A DNA stretch of 64,000 bases from Agromyces mediolanus (GTDB lineage: Bacteria > Actinomycetota > Actinomycetes > Actinomycetales > Microbacteriaceae), in contig NZ_BMRJ01000002.1 of assembly GCF_014648575.1 (NCBI RefSeq), positions 389,957 through 453,956 of the forward strand. Direction: 5' to 3'. Shown in pieces: positions 37,111 through 44,704 of this stretch. The notes beneath the pieces were generated by a model that had not been told where the DNA came from, made no database searches, and was given only the letters and a program-made list of their open reading frames with translations. A program made the position numbers and the translations under genes. The stretch's first letter is position 1. Each line of letters begins with the position of its first letter.

Positions 37111-37265
37111 CGGGGTGCCTTGAATCCGAGGGTGACGAGGATGGTTGCAATGTCGCGGGCGGTGAACCCTGCCCAGCGCATCGCGGCGATGATCTGTTCG
37201 GGCGTCATCGACTTGCTGCGATGGACGACGGGGCGGGAAGGCTCGCGGTGTCGGCGACGGGTCAT
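37107..37265 (-). CDS. Very small basic protein, unknown
   Basis: A 52-residue protein. The first 18 residues are strongly basic (MTRRRHREPSRPVVHRSKS). The rest, TPEQIIAAMRWAGFTARDIA, is a predicted helix-turn-helix-like pair. ATGA-type overlaps on both sides place it between the serine recombinase gene and the 78-residue gene. It could be a recombination accessory factor; this is a guess from position and charge. Confidence 0.55.
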   Translation of the reverse strand: MTRRRHREPSRPVVHRSKSMTPEQIIAAMRWAGFTARDIATILVTLGFKAPR

Positions 37266-37927
37266 GCTGCTTCCTTGGGTGCGTAGGCCTTGAGGATGCG
37301 GGCGACGGTGGAGGCGTGCCAGCGTCCGCCGTGGGCGGTGGGGACGTGTTCGGTGTTGAGCTGGTCGGCGATCTTGACGAGCGAGAGGCCGTTGGCTCGG
37401 AGCTCGAACAGCCGGAGCTGTGCGGTCTTGGAGAGGGTGCGCGGTCGGCCGAGCTTGACGCCGCTCGCTGCGAGCGCTCGGAGGGCATCGGAGGTGCGTT
37501 CGCCGATCAGCTCTCGTTCGAACTGCGCGAACTGGATGAGCACGCCCGCGATCAGCCGGCCAACGGCGCTGCGTGTGTCGAGGTCGAAGTCGAGCACGAC
37601 GATCGACCACTTCTGCCGTCGAGAGGCTTCGAGTAGCGCGCCGAAGTCCACGACCGAACGGCTGAGGCGGTCGAGCTTGGCTGCGACCACACCATCGGCC
37701 TCGCGCACCTTCGGCCGAGCCGAAAGTGCCGAGAGAAGAGCCTGGAGGCCGGGGCGGTCGGTGTCCTTGCCCGAGACACCGTTGTCGATGAACCAGCCAA
37801 CGACTTCCCAGCCCTTCAGCTCGGCATGCCGCTCGATCTTGGCCTGCTGGGCCTCGATCCCGAGGGACGTGTCGCGGTTCCGGTCAGCCTTGGACACACG
37901 GAGGTAGCCGTAGACGCGGCGGTTCAT
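37262..37927 (-). CDS. Serine recombinase (resolvase/invertase type)
   Basis: A 221-residue small serine recombinase. The N-terminal catalytic domain begins RRVYGYLRVSKADRNRDTSL with the nucleophile Ser12 and contains the arginine-bearing AAKLDRLSRS. A long helix (FAQFERELIGERTSDALRAL) follows, then a C-terminal HTH (TAQLRLFELRANGLSLVKIA). It is a full-length resolvase/invertase, not the large integrase class. Having it beside a tyrosine integrase is unusual for so small an element. It may resolve multimers or invert a segment. ATG 37927 overlaps the stop of the upstream gene. Confidence 0.92.
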   Translation of the reverse strand: MNRRVYGYLRVSKADRNRDTSLGIEAQQAKIERHAELKGWEVVGWFIDNGVSGKDTDRPGLQALLSALSARPKVREADGVVAAKLDRLSRSVVDFGALLEASRRQKWSIVVLDFDLDTRSAVGRLIAGVLIQFAQFERELIGERTSDALRALAASGVKLGRPRTLSKTAQLRLFELRANGLSLVKIADQLNTEHVPTAHGGRWHASTVARILKAYAPKEAA

Positions 37928-38199
37928 TTCGCCTCCTGCTTCGCCTTCGCCCCGCGCTCGGCGCGACGCTCGACCTTGGCCTGCGCTGCGGTGACGCGAG
38001 CTGCCTTGGCATCGGCCATGCGCTTCTGGTTGCCGGGCGACTTCTGGAACGCGGGACGCAGCATCGAGGAGAGCTGCACTGAGATGGGGTCGACCTTGTA
38101 GCCGGTCTCCTTCTCCAGCCATGCGATGTACTCGCGCATGACCGGAGTGATGTCCTTCTCGGCGTAGGCGGCGAGCTCGGGCTTCTTGGTGTTCGACAT
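37924..38199 (-). CDS. Basic small protein, unknown
   Basis: A 91-residue protein, first gene of the recombinase operon. It starts MSNTKKPELAAYAEKDITPV, with a central IAWLEKETGYKVDP, and ends in a Lys/Ala-rich coil (KVERRAERGAKAKQEAK) that could bind DNA or form a helix. No family recognised. It lies 26 bp from a palindromic control region and overlaps the serine recombinase start by 4 bp. Confidence 0.7.
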   Translation of the reverse strand: MSNTKKPELAAYAEKDITPVMREYIAWLEKETGYKVDPISVQLSSMLRPAFQKSPGNQKRMADAKAARVTAAQAKVERRAERGAKAKQEAK

Positions 38200-38225
38200 G
38201 GTGTCTCCTTGATGGCAGATGGGCC

Positions 38226-38266
38226 GTCAACCGGTGTTGACGTGAGCGGAAGTTAAACGCGTAAAC
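38226..38266 (-). promoter_or_regulatory. Palindromic control region upstream of the recombinase operon
   Basis: GTCAACCGGTGTTGAC (38226-38241) is a dyad with 6 bp perfect arms. GTTAAACGCGTAAAC (38252-38266) is a second, nearly perfect palindrome. They lie just before the operon start at 38199 and are the best candidate operators for the XRE or excisionase-like proteins. The rest of 38200-38383 shows no gene. Confidence 0.5.
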
Positions 38267-38383
38267 GTCCGTTTTGGCTACTGATCTGGGAAATCCGAGC
38301 GTAAGGACCGCAAATTCTTCGGCTCAGGGAAACCCTTGGGTCTGCCCGTTTCGCCATGGAGCGGCCGAGGTAGGGCCGTTCCG

Positions 38384-38986
38384 TCATGCCTTCCGCCTGC
38401 CGCGACCGCCGTTTGCGGACGGATTCGGCTCGTACCAGTGGGGGACGCCGTCCTGTTCGGGCTGCGATGGGGCACGGCGGGGTTTGAGTGGTCGCAGTCC
38501 TTGCGACGGGCTGCCCTCGGCGGCGCGGGCCTCGGCGCGGAGGCTTGCGGTGTACTCGGTTTCGTCCACGACTTCGGCATCGATCACGTCGGCGTCATCA
38601 ACGCCTGCCCAGTCGATCTCCACTCTCCTCACGGCGCCACTTTCGAGCAGGCGCTGCTCCCACGCGGGCATACCGAGTTCGAGGTTGACCTGCTGCGTGC
38701 CGACGACGTTCGCCCGGTCGAGCAGCTCCTTCGCGGCGGCGAGCTTCACGTTGTCCCCCACGGTCGGGGACGACATCAGCTCCACAAGCTTCTTGGCGGC
38801 GAGGTCGCTCGCCATCAGGATGCGCACCTGCGCCGCCGCGCGGACCTGCGGCGCGGACCCACCATGGAGTCGGCAGACCGTCGCTCCCTTGATCGCGTAG
38901 TTCATGCACGGCTGACCGTTGCGCCGCCTCGCAGTGCATACGGTCCCGGTCTGCATACGGTCCAGGCCCTTCTTCGTCATCTTCAC
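38384..38986 (-). CDS. Cys-rich HGG-motif protein, terminase-small-like candidate
   Basis: A 200-residue protein. The N-terminal 55 residues carry a putative zinc site: CTARRRNGQPCMNYAIKG, then VCRLHGGSAPQV. The middle is helical (ASDLAAKKLVELMSS; LAAAKELLDRANV). The C-terminal 90 residues are acidic, then basic and low complexity. Proteins with this C...C...C-x-x-HGG plus helical repeat plan are common near the packaging genes of actinophages and are sometimes annotated as small terminase subunits, but that function is not proven. In a satellite such a protein would redirect packaging. Confidence 0.55.
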   Translation of the reverse strand: MKMTKKGLDRMQTGTVCTARRRNGQPCMNYAIKGATVCRLHGGSAPQVRAAAQVRILMASDLAAKKLVELMSSPTVGDNVKLAAAKELLDRANVVGTQQVNLELGMPAWEQRLLESGAVRRVEIDWAGVDDADVIDAEVVDETEYTASLRAEARAAEGSPSQGLRPLKPRRAPSQPEQDGVPHWYEPNPSANGGRGRRKA

Positions 38987-39249
38987 TTCTCCACTTCGGT
39001 CGAATGTCCACTTCGGGTGAACCCAGCCCGGACGGCGCAGGCAGGATCGACAAGAGTCGCGCCGTCCGGGCTGGGGGTCTTGTTAGAGGGGTCGCGGTTG
39101 GGCGTTCAACTTCCGCCTAATCAACCGCCGCCCCTTAAGGGACTAGGCGGAAGGGCGGCGGTTGCCGCCCCGGCCCGTCCCTGGCATCCCGGCTCGCTAT
39201 GGCCGCCTACTTCCGCCTCAGCGGTCAGGCGGCGATAGGAACCGCGCCG
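38987..39249. other. Repeat-dense non-coding region, candidate replication origin
   Basis: 263 bp between the primase-helicase and the HGG-motif gene without a gene. It holds nested inverted repeats: an inner pair AACCGCCGCCCCTT / AAGGGCGGCGGTT (about 39122-39162) within an outer pair CTTCCGCCTA / TAGGCGGAAG. The iteron-like TCAGGCGGCGATAG at 39225-39238 recurs at 39305 and, slightly changed, at 39345. Placement after a replication gene suits an origin. Confidence 0.45.
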
Positions 39250-39358
39250 TTACGGCGAAGCACGGGCATTCGAAGGCTCGTCCGCTTCAACCGCCGCCTC
39301 ACCTTCAGGCGGCGATAGACGCACCTTCGACGGGCTGGATTCGCTGAGGCGGCGATAG
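39225..39358 (+). repeat. Three iteron-like repeats AGGCGGCGATAG
   Basis: Copies at 39225-39238, 39305-39318 and 39345-39358 (T[CG]AGGCGGCGATAG), spaced 80 and 40 bp. Two fall in the 3' end of the primase-helicase gene, where they code for Leu-Ser and Tyr-Arg-Arg-Leu-Ser, and one falls after the stop. Confidence 0.55.
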
Positions 39359-41382
39359 CCCCACACCTTCACGGCCCGCTGCTTGCCGTCCTTACCCGCG
39401 CGCTGGGTCTCGCGGGGCTCAAGTTCACCCGTTTCCGCGAGCTCGTCGAACGCTGCGCGCTTCGCTGCGGTCGCGCCCGATACGGCCTGCAGAACCTGCT
39501 CGCGGGTGTACTCGAACGAGTTCTGCCGGACGAGCTTCGCGATCGACAACGAGATGCCTTCGAGGCGGGACGGCGGCTTCTCGCCCCATCCGACGGCGCG
39601 GACGGCGACTTGTAGCTCGCCGAGGTGCTCGCCTGCTGCGGCGTCGAAGCGCCCGATCGACCAGTCCACGATGTACTGCTGCCCGCCCCACTGTCGCGAG
39701 CCGAACTGCATGCCGATCGAGAACTCGCCTTCGTCCACGCGCGGTCGGGTGTGGTGGTTCTGGAGGATCCAGCTATCGGCCCACTGAGCCACGCCGGATT
39801 GCGCGATGGAATCGAGGTCGAGGTCTTTGCCGCCGGTCTTGCGGAAGTGATCCGCGAGGAGGAACGACGCCCCGTCCGGCACCATCTGCTGCAGCTCGGC
39901 CAGCATTGCACCTCGGTCGTAGAGGTTCTGGGCCTCCACTCCGGGAGGGTGGAAGGCGTAGAGGGGGTCGATGATGACGAGGCCCGGGGTTTCTTCCGCG
40001 ACCGCCTCCTCGAACGCAGCGAGGAACGTCTCGCCGGTCAGGTCGCCTGCGTCGAACACCATGCGCAGGGGTAGCGAACGTAGGTCCACTCCCATCGACT
40101 GCGCGATGCGCTGAAGACGACGCATCGTCGGGAACTGACCGCCCTCGCCGAGGTACATAAGAACGGGGCGCGGCTCGGGGACAGCGAAGCGGTCGAGATA
40201 GGGCTCCCCGCTTGCTACCGAAAGCGCGAGCGCCAACGCGGTGTAGGTCTTGAGCGTCTTCTTCTCGCCCGCAACGACGCCGTAGGAGCCGTCCGGCCAC
40301 ACGCCCTCCACCAGCCATCGCATCGGCGGCACCGGTTCGGCGAGCTCCGAAGCGCTTACCACGCGGAACCGCTCGCGTGCAGGGGAAGCGCCCGATCGGA
40401 CGCGTTGCATCTCGTTGATGATCTGCACGGCCGTGCCGTGCAGTTTCATGTGCCAGTCGGTGAAGTCCTTCCTGCTCTTGTCGCCCGCGAGAAGGCCGAG
40501 TGGTGCCCAATCGAGCACATGCACGTCTGCGCCAAGCTTGCCCAGGGCGGCAGCGACCTTCTTCGCGCCCTTCTTGCCTGCCTCGTCGTTGTCGTACAGA
40601 ACGAACACTTCTCGGTTCGAGAGCATGTCAAGGCCTGCTGGAAGCGTGGCTGCCCCGCCCGTGCCGGTGACAGCGACGAACTCACCCTCTCCGATCTGGT
40701 TAGCGAGCAGAGCATCGAACTCACCCTCGACGAGCAGCACGGGTAGGTTGCCGGCCGACAGCACTTCGGAGAACGCGAGCACTGCTGCGCCGTGATCGGG
40801 CAGGTTGAGCATCTTCTTCTTTGCGTCGGCGTTCGGCCGATAGCGGCGCACGTTGACCCACTTGCCTTCGAAGCGAACTGGGATCGTGAACCGCTGACCG
40901 TCGTGGCCGAGCTTGAACTTGTTGATCGTGTCGAGGCTGAGGCCGCGCTGCGCCGTCAGATACTCCACCCGGGCAGGCTGGGCGGCCAGCATCTGGTCGT
41001 GCCAGCGGTAGACCTTGCTGTCGTCCTCCAACGGAGGCGGTGGCTTTCGTTCCGTTGCACGGGGAGCAACCTTGATCGACGATGCCTCGATCTTCTTGCC
41101 GAGCTTGGTGAGAAGGTCTTCGACAGAGCCGCCGTCTTCCTCGGTCTTGAGGCAGTTCCACTCGCCGGTCTCGATGTTCATCGAGGCAGACGGCGTCCTG
41201 CTCTCCTCGGGGTCTTCGCACAGTGGGCAGAACATCCGCTGCTCGCCATCGGAGCTCGGTGCTCCGACAGTCCACAGTTCGAAGGCGGCTAGCACTGCGT
41301 CGGCAGAGTACACGCGACGCTCTCGGCGCACGGAAGGTCTACGGCGGGATGCTGCGTTGCGCCTCATGGTTGGCACGGGCAT
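39250..41382 (-). CDS. Primase-helicase (zinc finger, TOPRIM, RecA-like)
   Basis: A 710-residue replication protein. A CPLC...C zinc-finger-like segment is at residues ~50-80. A TOPRIM domain follows, with VLLVEGEFDALLA and FVLYDNDEAGKKGAKK. A RecA/RepA-like ATPase starts near residue 355: P-loop VVAGEKKTLKTYTALAL, Walker B LVIIDPLYAF and sensor LLADHFRKTGG. The C-terminal ~100 residues are a winged-helix-like region and an acidic tail. The P-loop has KKTLKT where GxGK[ST] is usual. Such fusions start and unwind DNA in actinophages, satellites and integrative plasmids. It begins 3 bp after the excisionase-like gene. Confidence 0.85.
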   Translation of the reverse strand: MPVPTMRRNAASRRRPSVRRERRVYSADAVLAAFELWTVGAPSSDGEQRMFCPLCEDPEESRTPSASMNIETGEWNCLKTEEDGGSVEDLLTKLGKKIEASSIKVAPRATERKPPPPLEDDSKVYRWHDQMLAAQPARVEYLTAQRGLSLDTINKFKLGHDGQRFTIPVRFEGKWVNVRRYRPNADAKKKMLNLPDHGAAVLAFSEVLSAGNLPVLLVEGEFDALLANQIGEGEFVAVTGTGGAATLPAGLDMLSNREVFVLYDNDEAGKKGAKKVAAALGKLGADVHVLDWAPLGLLAGDKSRKDFTDWHMKLHGTAVQIINEMQRVRSGASPARERFRVVSASELAEPVPPMRWLVEGVWPDGSYGVVAGEKKTLKTYTALALALSVASGEPYLDRFAVPEPRPVLMYLGEGGQFPTMRRLQRIAQSMGVDLRSLPLRMVFDAGDLTGETFLAAFEEAVAEETPGLVIIDPLYAFHPPGVEAQNLYDRGAMLAELQQMVPDGASFLLADHFRKTGGKDLDLDSIAQSGVAQWADSWILQNHHTRPRVDEGEFSIGMQFGSRQWGGQQYIVDWSIGRFDAAAGEHLGELQVAVRAVGWGEKPPSRLEGISLSIAKLVRQNSFEYTREQVLQAVSGATAAKRAAFDELAETGELEPRETQRAGKDGKQRAVKVWGYRRLSESSPSKVRLSPPEGEAAVEADEPSNARASP

Positions 41383-41385
41383 CGC

Positions 41386-41598
41386 CTACTCGGCGTCGGT
41401 CGTCGGCGCGATCTCGCACGACTTCAGGTAGGCATCGAGTTGCGCCTGCGAGAAGCGAACGTGCAGTCCGCCGAGCTTGTAACGCCCGATCTTCCCGGCT
41501 TCAGCGGCGCGCTTGAGCTGCCGCACGGAGAGTCCGACGTACTCGGCACCGGTCGGGTAGTTGAATGTCGGCTTGTTGTAGTCGTTCTGCGTGGACAC
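41386..41598 (-). CDS. Excisionase-like HTH protein
   Basis: A 70-residue MerR-like DNA-binding protein: FNYPTGAEYVGLSVRQLKRA, AGKIGRYKLGGLHVRFSQAQ and LDAYLKSCEI, the standard excisionase/AlpA layout of HTH plus wing. The GTG at 41598 follows a GGGAAGGGA box; the frame is open further upstream but the preceding sequence is a hairpin. It is directly followed by the primase-helicase gene. It probably controls excision and transcription of the replication genes. Confidence 0.8.
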   Translation of the reverse strand: MSTQNDYNKPTFNYPTGAEYVGLSVRQLKRAAEAGKIGRYKLGGLHVRFSQAQLDAYLKSCEIAPTTDAE

Positions 41599-41638
41599 GG
41601 TGGTCCCTTCCCGTCGAGAAGGTGCCGTACCAACACGA

Positions 41639-41701
41639 AAGCCGAGCACGGAACCCACCCGACATCGATTCATGTCGTTGAGTGGGTCCACTGCTCGGCT
41701 T
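41639..41701 (-). terminator. Large hairpin upstream of the excisionase-like gene
   Basis: Outer arms AAGCCGAGCA (41639-41648) and TGCTCGGCTT (41692-41701) pair perfectly; an inner pair ACCCAC / GTGGGT extends the stem. Probably terminates the gene at 41870-42373, and insulates the excisionase-like gene. Confidence 0.65.
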
Positions 41702-41869
41702 CACGTCACCTGGGGTTCCGCAGGAAAGGCCGAGGCCACATCTCCGTTAGCTCGCAGGATCTTTGCGAATCCGCTTGCGCCCTCCGGTTGCTCGTGACGT
41801 CGCACGGCCTTTGGGACAGCGGGGTGTTGCTTGTTCAGTTGTGCCGGGCTTCCCCGGTGCGTTTCAAGG

Positions 41870-42373
41870 TTACCCGATCTCGGTTCGGTGCCGCTCGGAG
41901 TCGGTTCCGAGCGTGCGTGAGGCGCAAAGTGCACCGAGCCGAACGTGGCTGAACGGGCCACGAACTCCCTCCGGTGCGAAGGTCGTCCAGACCTCGACGC
42001 CCAGCTCTGCGGCATCGACTGCGGCGAGCAGCGCGAAACCCTTGTGAGCTGATCGCAGGCCATTCGGATGGACGCTGAGCATCGCGCGTTGGAGGCTGCG
42101 GGCAATCCACGTGCCGCTGTGGCTGAGCTGGTTGGATCGCTTCCAGATGGCGAGCCGGACGACCGCTTCGTGGACGAGACTGGAACCGCCGGGACAGTGT
42201 GCGAGGTCAGGCGCGATGATTCGTATCGTCGCGCGTTCGAGCGGGGTCATGGCGCGAGCACCGACCTCCCACGGCGCAAGATCGATTGGCTGATGTGGAT
42301 AGTCAGCGGCCGAGCCCCAATAGTCGGGCAGAGCGCCCCGAATCGGCACCGAGGTAGCGTTGATCGTGTTCAT
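41870..42373 (-). CDS. Hypothetical protein of the element
   Basis: A 167-residue protein starting MNTINATSVPIRGALPDYWG. No known motif. It contains PWEVGARAMTPLERATIRII, a helical middle (VHEAVVRLAIWKRSNQ) and a beta-rich second half. Codon use is less GC-biased than the chromosome, as in its neighbours. It is a single gene between two hairpins. Confidence 0.6.
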   Translation of the reverse strand: MNTINATSVPIRGALPDYWGSAADYPHQPIDLAPWEVGARAMTPLERATIRIIAPDLAHCPGGSSLVHEAVVRLAIWKRSNQLSHSGTWIARSLQRAMLSVHPNGLRSAHKGFALLAAVDAAELGVEVWTTFAPEGVRGPFSHVRLGALCASRTLGTDSERHRTEIG

Positions 42374-42391
42374 TCTGGCACTTCCCTTCCG

Positions 42392-42433
42392 AGAGCCCCG
42401 CGACGACCGAGAGTAGGCGGCGTCCGGGGCTCT
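42392..42433 (-). terminator. Terminator between element genes
   Basis: AGAGCCCCG (42392-42400) pairs with CGGGGCTCT (42425-42433), followed on the minus strand by a short pyrimidine stretch. It ends the operon of 42441-43339. Confidence 0.65.
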
Positions 42434-42440
42434 TGCGTTG

Positions 42441-42878
42441 TCAGAGGACGAGCGTCGGCCGGATCATCGGCCACTTGGTGAGCAGGTCGCAGTAGCTCTC
42501 GTAGACGTTGCCGTTCCGGTCGATGTGCCACTGAATTTCGTGTTCGGCTCGGTCGAGCTCGCTCAGTGCGTACTCTGCTGTGCGCCGCAGGTCTTCATAC
42601 CGCTGCGCCAGATCGGACGTCGGTTCGGTACCGTCCATCAATTGGTACTTCACTTCCGTGCGCAGCGACTCGATGAGCTCGTCGGCGGCGGTCAGATCGA
42701 CAGTTCGCTCGGCCATGAATTCGTCGGCGGCTCCGGACACGCCGCGCTCGAACGCGCGGACGCTGTCGAACACGGCCCGGTCGACGGCAGCGATGGTCTC
42801 TCGCTCAACGGTCGAGTTGGCGTATCCCTGCTCGCGGGCGAGGATCCGCAGGTCGTGTGGGTGCATGTTTTCGGTCAT
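42441..42878 (-). CDS. Hypothetical helical protein of the element
   Basis: A 145-residue, mostly alpha-helical acidic protein (MTENMHPHDLRILAREQGYA; AADELIESLRTEVKYQLMD; YEDLRRTAEYALSELDRAEH). The heptad pattern suggests a coiled coil. No family recognised. An AGGAGAA box precedes ATG 42878, and the start is 9 bp after the 72-residue gene. Confidence 0.65.
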   Translation of the reverse strand: MTENMHPHDLRILAREQGYANSTVERETIAAVDRAVFDSVRAFERGVSGAADEFMAERTVDLTAADELIESLRTEVKYQLMDGTEPTSDLAQRYEDLRRTAEYALSELDRAEHEIQWHIDRNGNVYESYCDLLTKWPMIRPTLVL

Positions 42879-42887
42879 CGGGTTCTC

Positions 42888-43106
42888 CTATCGGCGGCGG
42901 TTCGTCTTGGCAAGGGCCGCGACGCGGTCGCGGGCGGTCTGTCGGCGGTCGGCCTTGTCGAAGGCAGCCGCCCACTGGGCGTCGACGGCGGAGAGCTCTT
43001 CGCGGAGGGCTTCGGCTCGTTCGCGGAGCTTGGTCCGCTGGGCTTCCAGACGCTTGACGGTGCCCGCGCCGACCGCGGCGGGGTACTTGGGGAGATCGAT
43101 GGTCAT
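42888..43106 (-). CDS. Small coiled-coil protein
   Basis: A 72-residue protein, predicted as a single long helix: VKRLEAQRTKLRERAEALRE and WAAAFDKADRRQTARDRVAA. Basic overall. Start ATG 43106 overlaps the stop of the RHH-like gene. Unknown role, possibly a partner of the neighbouring regulators. Confidence 0.65.
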   Translation of the reverse strand: MTIDLPKYPAAVGAGTVKRLEAQRTKLRERAEALREELSAVDAQWAAAFDKADRRQTARDRVAALAKTNRRR

Positions 43107-43339
43107 CGGGTTCGTTCCTTTCGGTCGGCGGCGAGGACGCCGCGTGCGAGGGTGGGCTGAATCGGCTGGCTGGTGGCGGGCAACACTCCTTGCTCCACGA
43201 GGTAGCAGCGGAGTGCTTCCGCGACGATGGAGCGCTTGGAGATGCCGGAGAGCTTGACGAGCGCGTTCAGCGCGGTGTCGATATCACCCGGGATGGGCTG
43301 CTGAAGCTTCGCATTGGGCTTCAAAACTTGAGTGAGCAT
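43103..43339 (-). CDS. Ribbon-helix-helix-like small DNA-binding protein
   Basis: A 78-residue protein. Residues 18-50 (DIDTALNALVKLSGISKRSI, then VAEALRCYL) resemble the helices of ribbon-helix-helix repressors. First gene of a three-gene operon. It is the leftmost minus-strand regulator after the XRE gene and may control the operon. Confidence 0.6.
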   Translation of the reverse strand: MLTQVLKPNAKLQQPIPGDIDTALNALVKLSGISKRSIVAEALRCYLVEQGVLPATSQPIQPTLARGVLAADRKERTR

Positions 43340-43345
43340 GCCTCA

Positions 43346-43351
43346 ACTTTA
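43346..43351 (-). promoter_or_regulatory. -10 box TAAAGT, leaderless operon promoter
   Basis: TAAAGT on the minus strand ends 6 nt before ATG 43339. Same leaderless layout as chromosomal genes. Confidence 0.45.
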
Positions 43352-43468
43352 CGGTTCAAGCCGCCCTCCGCGCTGGACTCGACGGAGAGGCAAATTCGGA
43401 TAGGAAGTGGACCCAAGGTGGACACGGGCGTCGAGCGCTGCGAACGGCAGGAGAGCGAAGCTTGAAGG

Positions 43469-43645
43469 ATGACTGAACCCATCCCGACCGCATCCGAATA
43501 CGCCTCCGGCGGCTACGGCCGCACCGCAGATGGCAGGCCCCGCCCGCTCACCCCGAAGGAACGTGCCCAGGCTGAACGCTCTGCGTCCATCCGCGGCGAG
43601 AGCATCGAGCAAGCCGCCGACCGGCTTCGCGGCACTCGTCGCTAG
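43469..43645 (+). CDS. Small protein, unknown
   Basis: A 58-residue plus-strand gene: MTEPIPTASEYASGGYGRTA and then PRPLTPKERAQAERSASIRG, ESIEQAADRL. Polar and probably disordered at the start, helical at the end. It stands alone between two oppositely oriented minus genes. The reading frame fits the local codon use; other evidence is lacking. Confidence 0.45.
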   Translation: MTEPIPTASEYASGGYGRTADGRPRPLTPKERAQAERSASIRGESIEQAADRLRGTRR

Positions 43646-43743
43646 CCGCTACACGCCCAAATGCGTGGCTCGGGTGGTGGCCTCAACCCCGGCTACCGGC
43701 TCGACCGAGATCGCCATGGAGCGCCCAGCCGGCCATGGCTCCG

Positions 43744-44004
43744 TCAGGCGGGCTCGTCCAGCGAGGCAAGCAGATCGCCGAGGTCAACATCGAGCGCGTG
43801 TGCAATCCGCCACCACGATTCGAGCGACCCGCGTGACGCTGGCTGTTCGGGTCGTCGGGACCGTGGTGAACCTGTCTCCATCGCGATGAGGGTTGCTCGC
43901 GAGACGCCGCTGCGCTCTGCAAGCTGCTCGTACGTCAGTTCTCGCTCGGCGCGAAGGACGCTCAGCCGAAGCCTCAGGGCGTCAAAGTTCGGTTCAGCGA
44001 GCAC
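43744..44004 (-). CDS. XRE-family repressor-like protein
   Basis: An 86-residue Cro/CI-type HTH protein: LRLSVLRAERELTYEQLAER, then SGVSRATLIAMETGSPRSRR, with the C-terminal ALDVDLGDLLASLD typical of the last HTH_3 helix. The GTG 44004 start is chosen because it gives a normal N-terminus; the frame is open upstream. In a satellite it would be the Stl-like master repressor, which is inference. Confidence 0.7.
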   Translation of the reverse strand: MLAEPNFDALRLRLSVLRAERELTYEQLAERSGVSRATLIAMETGSPRSRRPEQPASRGSLESWWRIAHALDVDLGDLLASLDEPA

Positions 44005-44077
44005 TCGAACAAGCCCACCCGTTTGCGGGACGGTGCGCAGTATGGCAAGCCAGATAGAGTTGGGCAAGCCAGACCAG

Positions 44078-44647
44078 ATGGAGAGGAACCACCCACTCGT
44101 GAGAACCGCCCGACCACGCATGTTCCTGCTCATCTCGGCTCTGATCGCTTCACTCCTCGTCGGCGCTCCAATCGCTGCACAGGCGACCGAACTCGACGTG
44201 CCGATGCCGGATCTAGTCGGCGAACCGGCTGACATCGCTGCGAAGGCTCTCGACAACATGGACCTCAAGGTGAAGTTCGACGCGAAGGGCCGCGCGGTCT
44301 GGAAGAAGAGCAACTGGGTCGTCGTCTCTCAGAAGCCCAAGGCGGGCGCTGCGGTCGAGGAAGGTGACAAGGTCACCCTGCGTGTCATCAAGAAGAGCGA
44401 CGTGGTCAACGAGGGACGCGCGGTCCCGCTCTGCAAGCGCCATGCCGAAGACAGCGGGCAGATTCCCCAGAACGTGAAGTGGCCGCTCTTCGACTTCGTT
44501 GCCTCGCCGCACGACCTCGGCATCGTCGTTCGGGTCAATGGTGCGACCGACGATGCCTTCAAGACGCCCGTGTCGATCCGCTGCACTTACGAGGGTACGA
44601 AGAAGGACCCGAAGCTGGTCGAGTTCGAGGTGCTCGAAGTCTTCTGA
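44078..44647 (+). CDS. Exported PASTA-like protein
   Basis: A 189-residue secreted protein. A signal peptide follows a short basic N-terminus (PRMFLLISALIASLLVGAPI). The mature part begins with one PASTA-like domain: VPMPDLVGEPADIAAKALDN ... VVVSQKPKAGAAVEEGDKV. A second beta-rich region with two cysteines follows. PASTA domains bind peptidoglycan or lipid II. ATG 44078 is used; GTG 44099 or ATG 44120 are possible starts. An odd cargo for a satellite: it could alter the host surface. Confidence 0.72.
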   Translation: MERNHPLVRTARPRMFLLISALIASLLVGAPIAAQATELDVPMPDLVGEPADIAAKALDNMDLKVKFDAKGRAVWKKSNWVVVSQKPKAGAAVEEGDKVTLRVIKKSDVVNEGRAVPLCKRHAEDSGQIPQNVKWPLFDFVASPHDLGIVVRVNGATDDAFKTPVSIRCTYEGTKKDPKLVEFEVLEVF

Positions 44648-44704
44648 GTCGAGAGCACGCCGGAAGTCGGTTCCGGGCCGCGTTGTCGCCTCCCGCGCTG
44701 CGCG

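Noticed and set aside
37928..38230. N-terminal extension of the serine recombinase
   Set aside because: The extra frame is the shadow of the 91-residue gene; the catalytic domain starts at 37927.
39324..39350. Third copy of the aspS/ferredoxin reductase repeat
   Set aside because: CTTCGACGGGCT then CTGAGG is split by unrelated bases, so the match is partial and probably chance.
41440..41952. Plus-strand 170-residue frame in the element
   Set aside because: It runs through a hairpin and opposite the excisionase-like gene; no motif or ribosome site.
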